Below, piece after piece: positions 63,698-64,000 of a DNA stretch of 64,000 nt. The stretch covers positions 124,001-188,000 of the forward strand of contig ATWC01000002.1 in the NCBI GenBank assembly GCA_000421045.1, given 5' to 3'. Source of the stretch: Lachnospiraceae bacterium NK4A179. Its GTDB lineage: Bacteria > Bacillota > Clostridia > Lachnospirales > Lachnospiraceae. Each line of letters opens with the position of its first letter. The first letter of the stretch is position 1. The position numbers and the translations under genes were made by a program. The notes beneath the pieces were generated by a model, which saw only the letters and a list, made by a program, of their open reading frames with translations, searched no databases and was not told where the DNA came from.

Positions 63698-64000
63698 CTT
63701 TCCTTCTTAAGCTTCCCTTCCTCAACACGGTAAACCATATCGCATTTCTCTATGGTCTGAAGACGGTGCGCTATGATCACCAGGGTCTTCTTTCCCATGA
63801 AGGCATTGATCGAATCCATTATTGCAGCCTCTGTATCATTGTCTAGAGCTGATGTTGCCTCATCAAGTATCAGTATCTCAGGATCCATATACAAAGCTCT
63901 TGCTATTCCTATCCTCTGACGCTGTCCGCCTGAGAGTCTCACGCCTCTCTCTCCTATGCCTGTATCAAGGCCCTCTGGAAGTTCGCTCACGAAATCATCA
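63694..64000 (-). CDS. ABC exporter ATPase fragment, 5' end beyond window
   Basis: The frame is open at the window end, leaving the last 102 residues of an MsbA-like exporter. Visible are the signature [10 protein letters not shown], Walker [13 protein letters not shown] and the switch His in [10 protein letters not shown]. The membrane domain and Walker A lie outside. Operon context suggests export of a surface polysaccharide or lipid intermediate. Confidence 0.9.
   Translation of the reverse strand, partial: DDFVSELPEGLDTGIGERGVRLSGGQRQRIGIARALYMDPEILILDEATSALDNDTEAAIMDSINAFMGKKTLVIIAHRLQTIEKCDMVYRVEEGKLKKER

Noticed and set aside
1-64000. CRISPR arrays, insertion sequences, prophage genes, rRNA or tRNA genes
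   Set aside because: I saw no regularly spaced repeats, transposase or integrase motifs, or cloverleaf-like segments in the read-through.

Overview
The window looks like a chromosome segment of a Lachnospiraceae-type member of the Clostridia, close in style to Butyrivibrio or Pseudobutyrivibrio. This is inferred from gene content and moderate-to-low GC, not from a database match. Supporting signs are secreted glycosidase lipoproteins (GH9, GH3), a GH95 fucosidase, a wall-type protein with Lachnospiraceae-style tyrosine-rich repeats, AGGAGG ribosome sites, a zinc-type S14, an L17 with large insertions and ATP-type PEP carboxykinase.

Layout. 1-5400: glycan genes (GH9 cellulase fragment, a transglutaminase-fold surface protein, a Sel1-like small protein, a GH95 fucosidase). 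5509-9336: a two-gene operon on the + strand. Its second protein joins a K+ channel pore, a Rossmann/TrkA-N-like region and a C-terminal RyR (ryanodine-receptor-repeat) domain. Its first protein has the same cytoplasmic plan and a membrane region without a canonical filter. I consider this pair the best candidate for an undescribed system. 9348-14969: a peptide-antibiotic-type ABC transporter with its histidine kinase, a response regulator and a MATE exporter. 15108-17804: a zinc-ribbon membrane protein and an MFS exporter. 18030-21025: a two-component system (Spo0B-like kinase, LytTR regulator) with NfeD and flotillin FloA placed between kinase and regulator. 21258-23100: a hypothetical protein, an adenosine-deaminase-like enzyme and a DUF4143 remnant.

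23349-47432, all on the - strand, is the large translation cluster. In transcription order it runs rpsJ-rplC-rplD-rplW-rplB-rpsS-rplV-rpsC-rplP-rpmC-rpsQ-rplN-rplX-rplE-rpsZ-rpsH-rplF-rplR-rpsE-rpmD-rplO-secY-adk-map-infA-rpmJ-rpsM-rpsK-rpsD-rpoA-rplQ, then ecfA1-ecfA2-ecfT, a GH3 glucosidase, truA, two small genes and rplM-rpsI. Several spacers in it are unusually long and full of inverted repeats (rpsJ leader, rpsJ-rplC, rpsH-rplF, secY-adk, rpmJ-rpsM). Clear sigma-A-type promoters precede rpsJ, rpmJ and rplM.

47527-53292: a GGDEF protein, then a LacI regulator and uxaC-eda-kdgK for uronate catabolism. Near-identical palindromes lie in both promoters. 53298-59565: thiN, a family 2 glycosyltransferase, pckA, a DUF4867 gene, an acetyl-esterase-like hydrolase, and nagA, which appears to be transcribed leaderless. 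59569-64000: a surface-polysaccharide operon (ABC exporter fragment, O-antigen-ligase-like protein, MBOAT acyltransferase, DHHW protein).

Together the genes describe a plant- or host-glycan degrader. It has extracellular hydrolases, uronate and amino-sugar catabolism, gluconeogenic PEP carboxykinase, an acylated surface polysaccharide, envelope-stress and antimicrobial-peptide defence, and an unusual ion-channel module. I saw no tRNA, rRNA, CRISPR array, insertion sequence or prophage gene.
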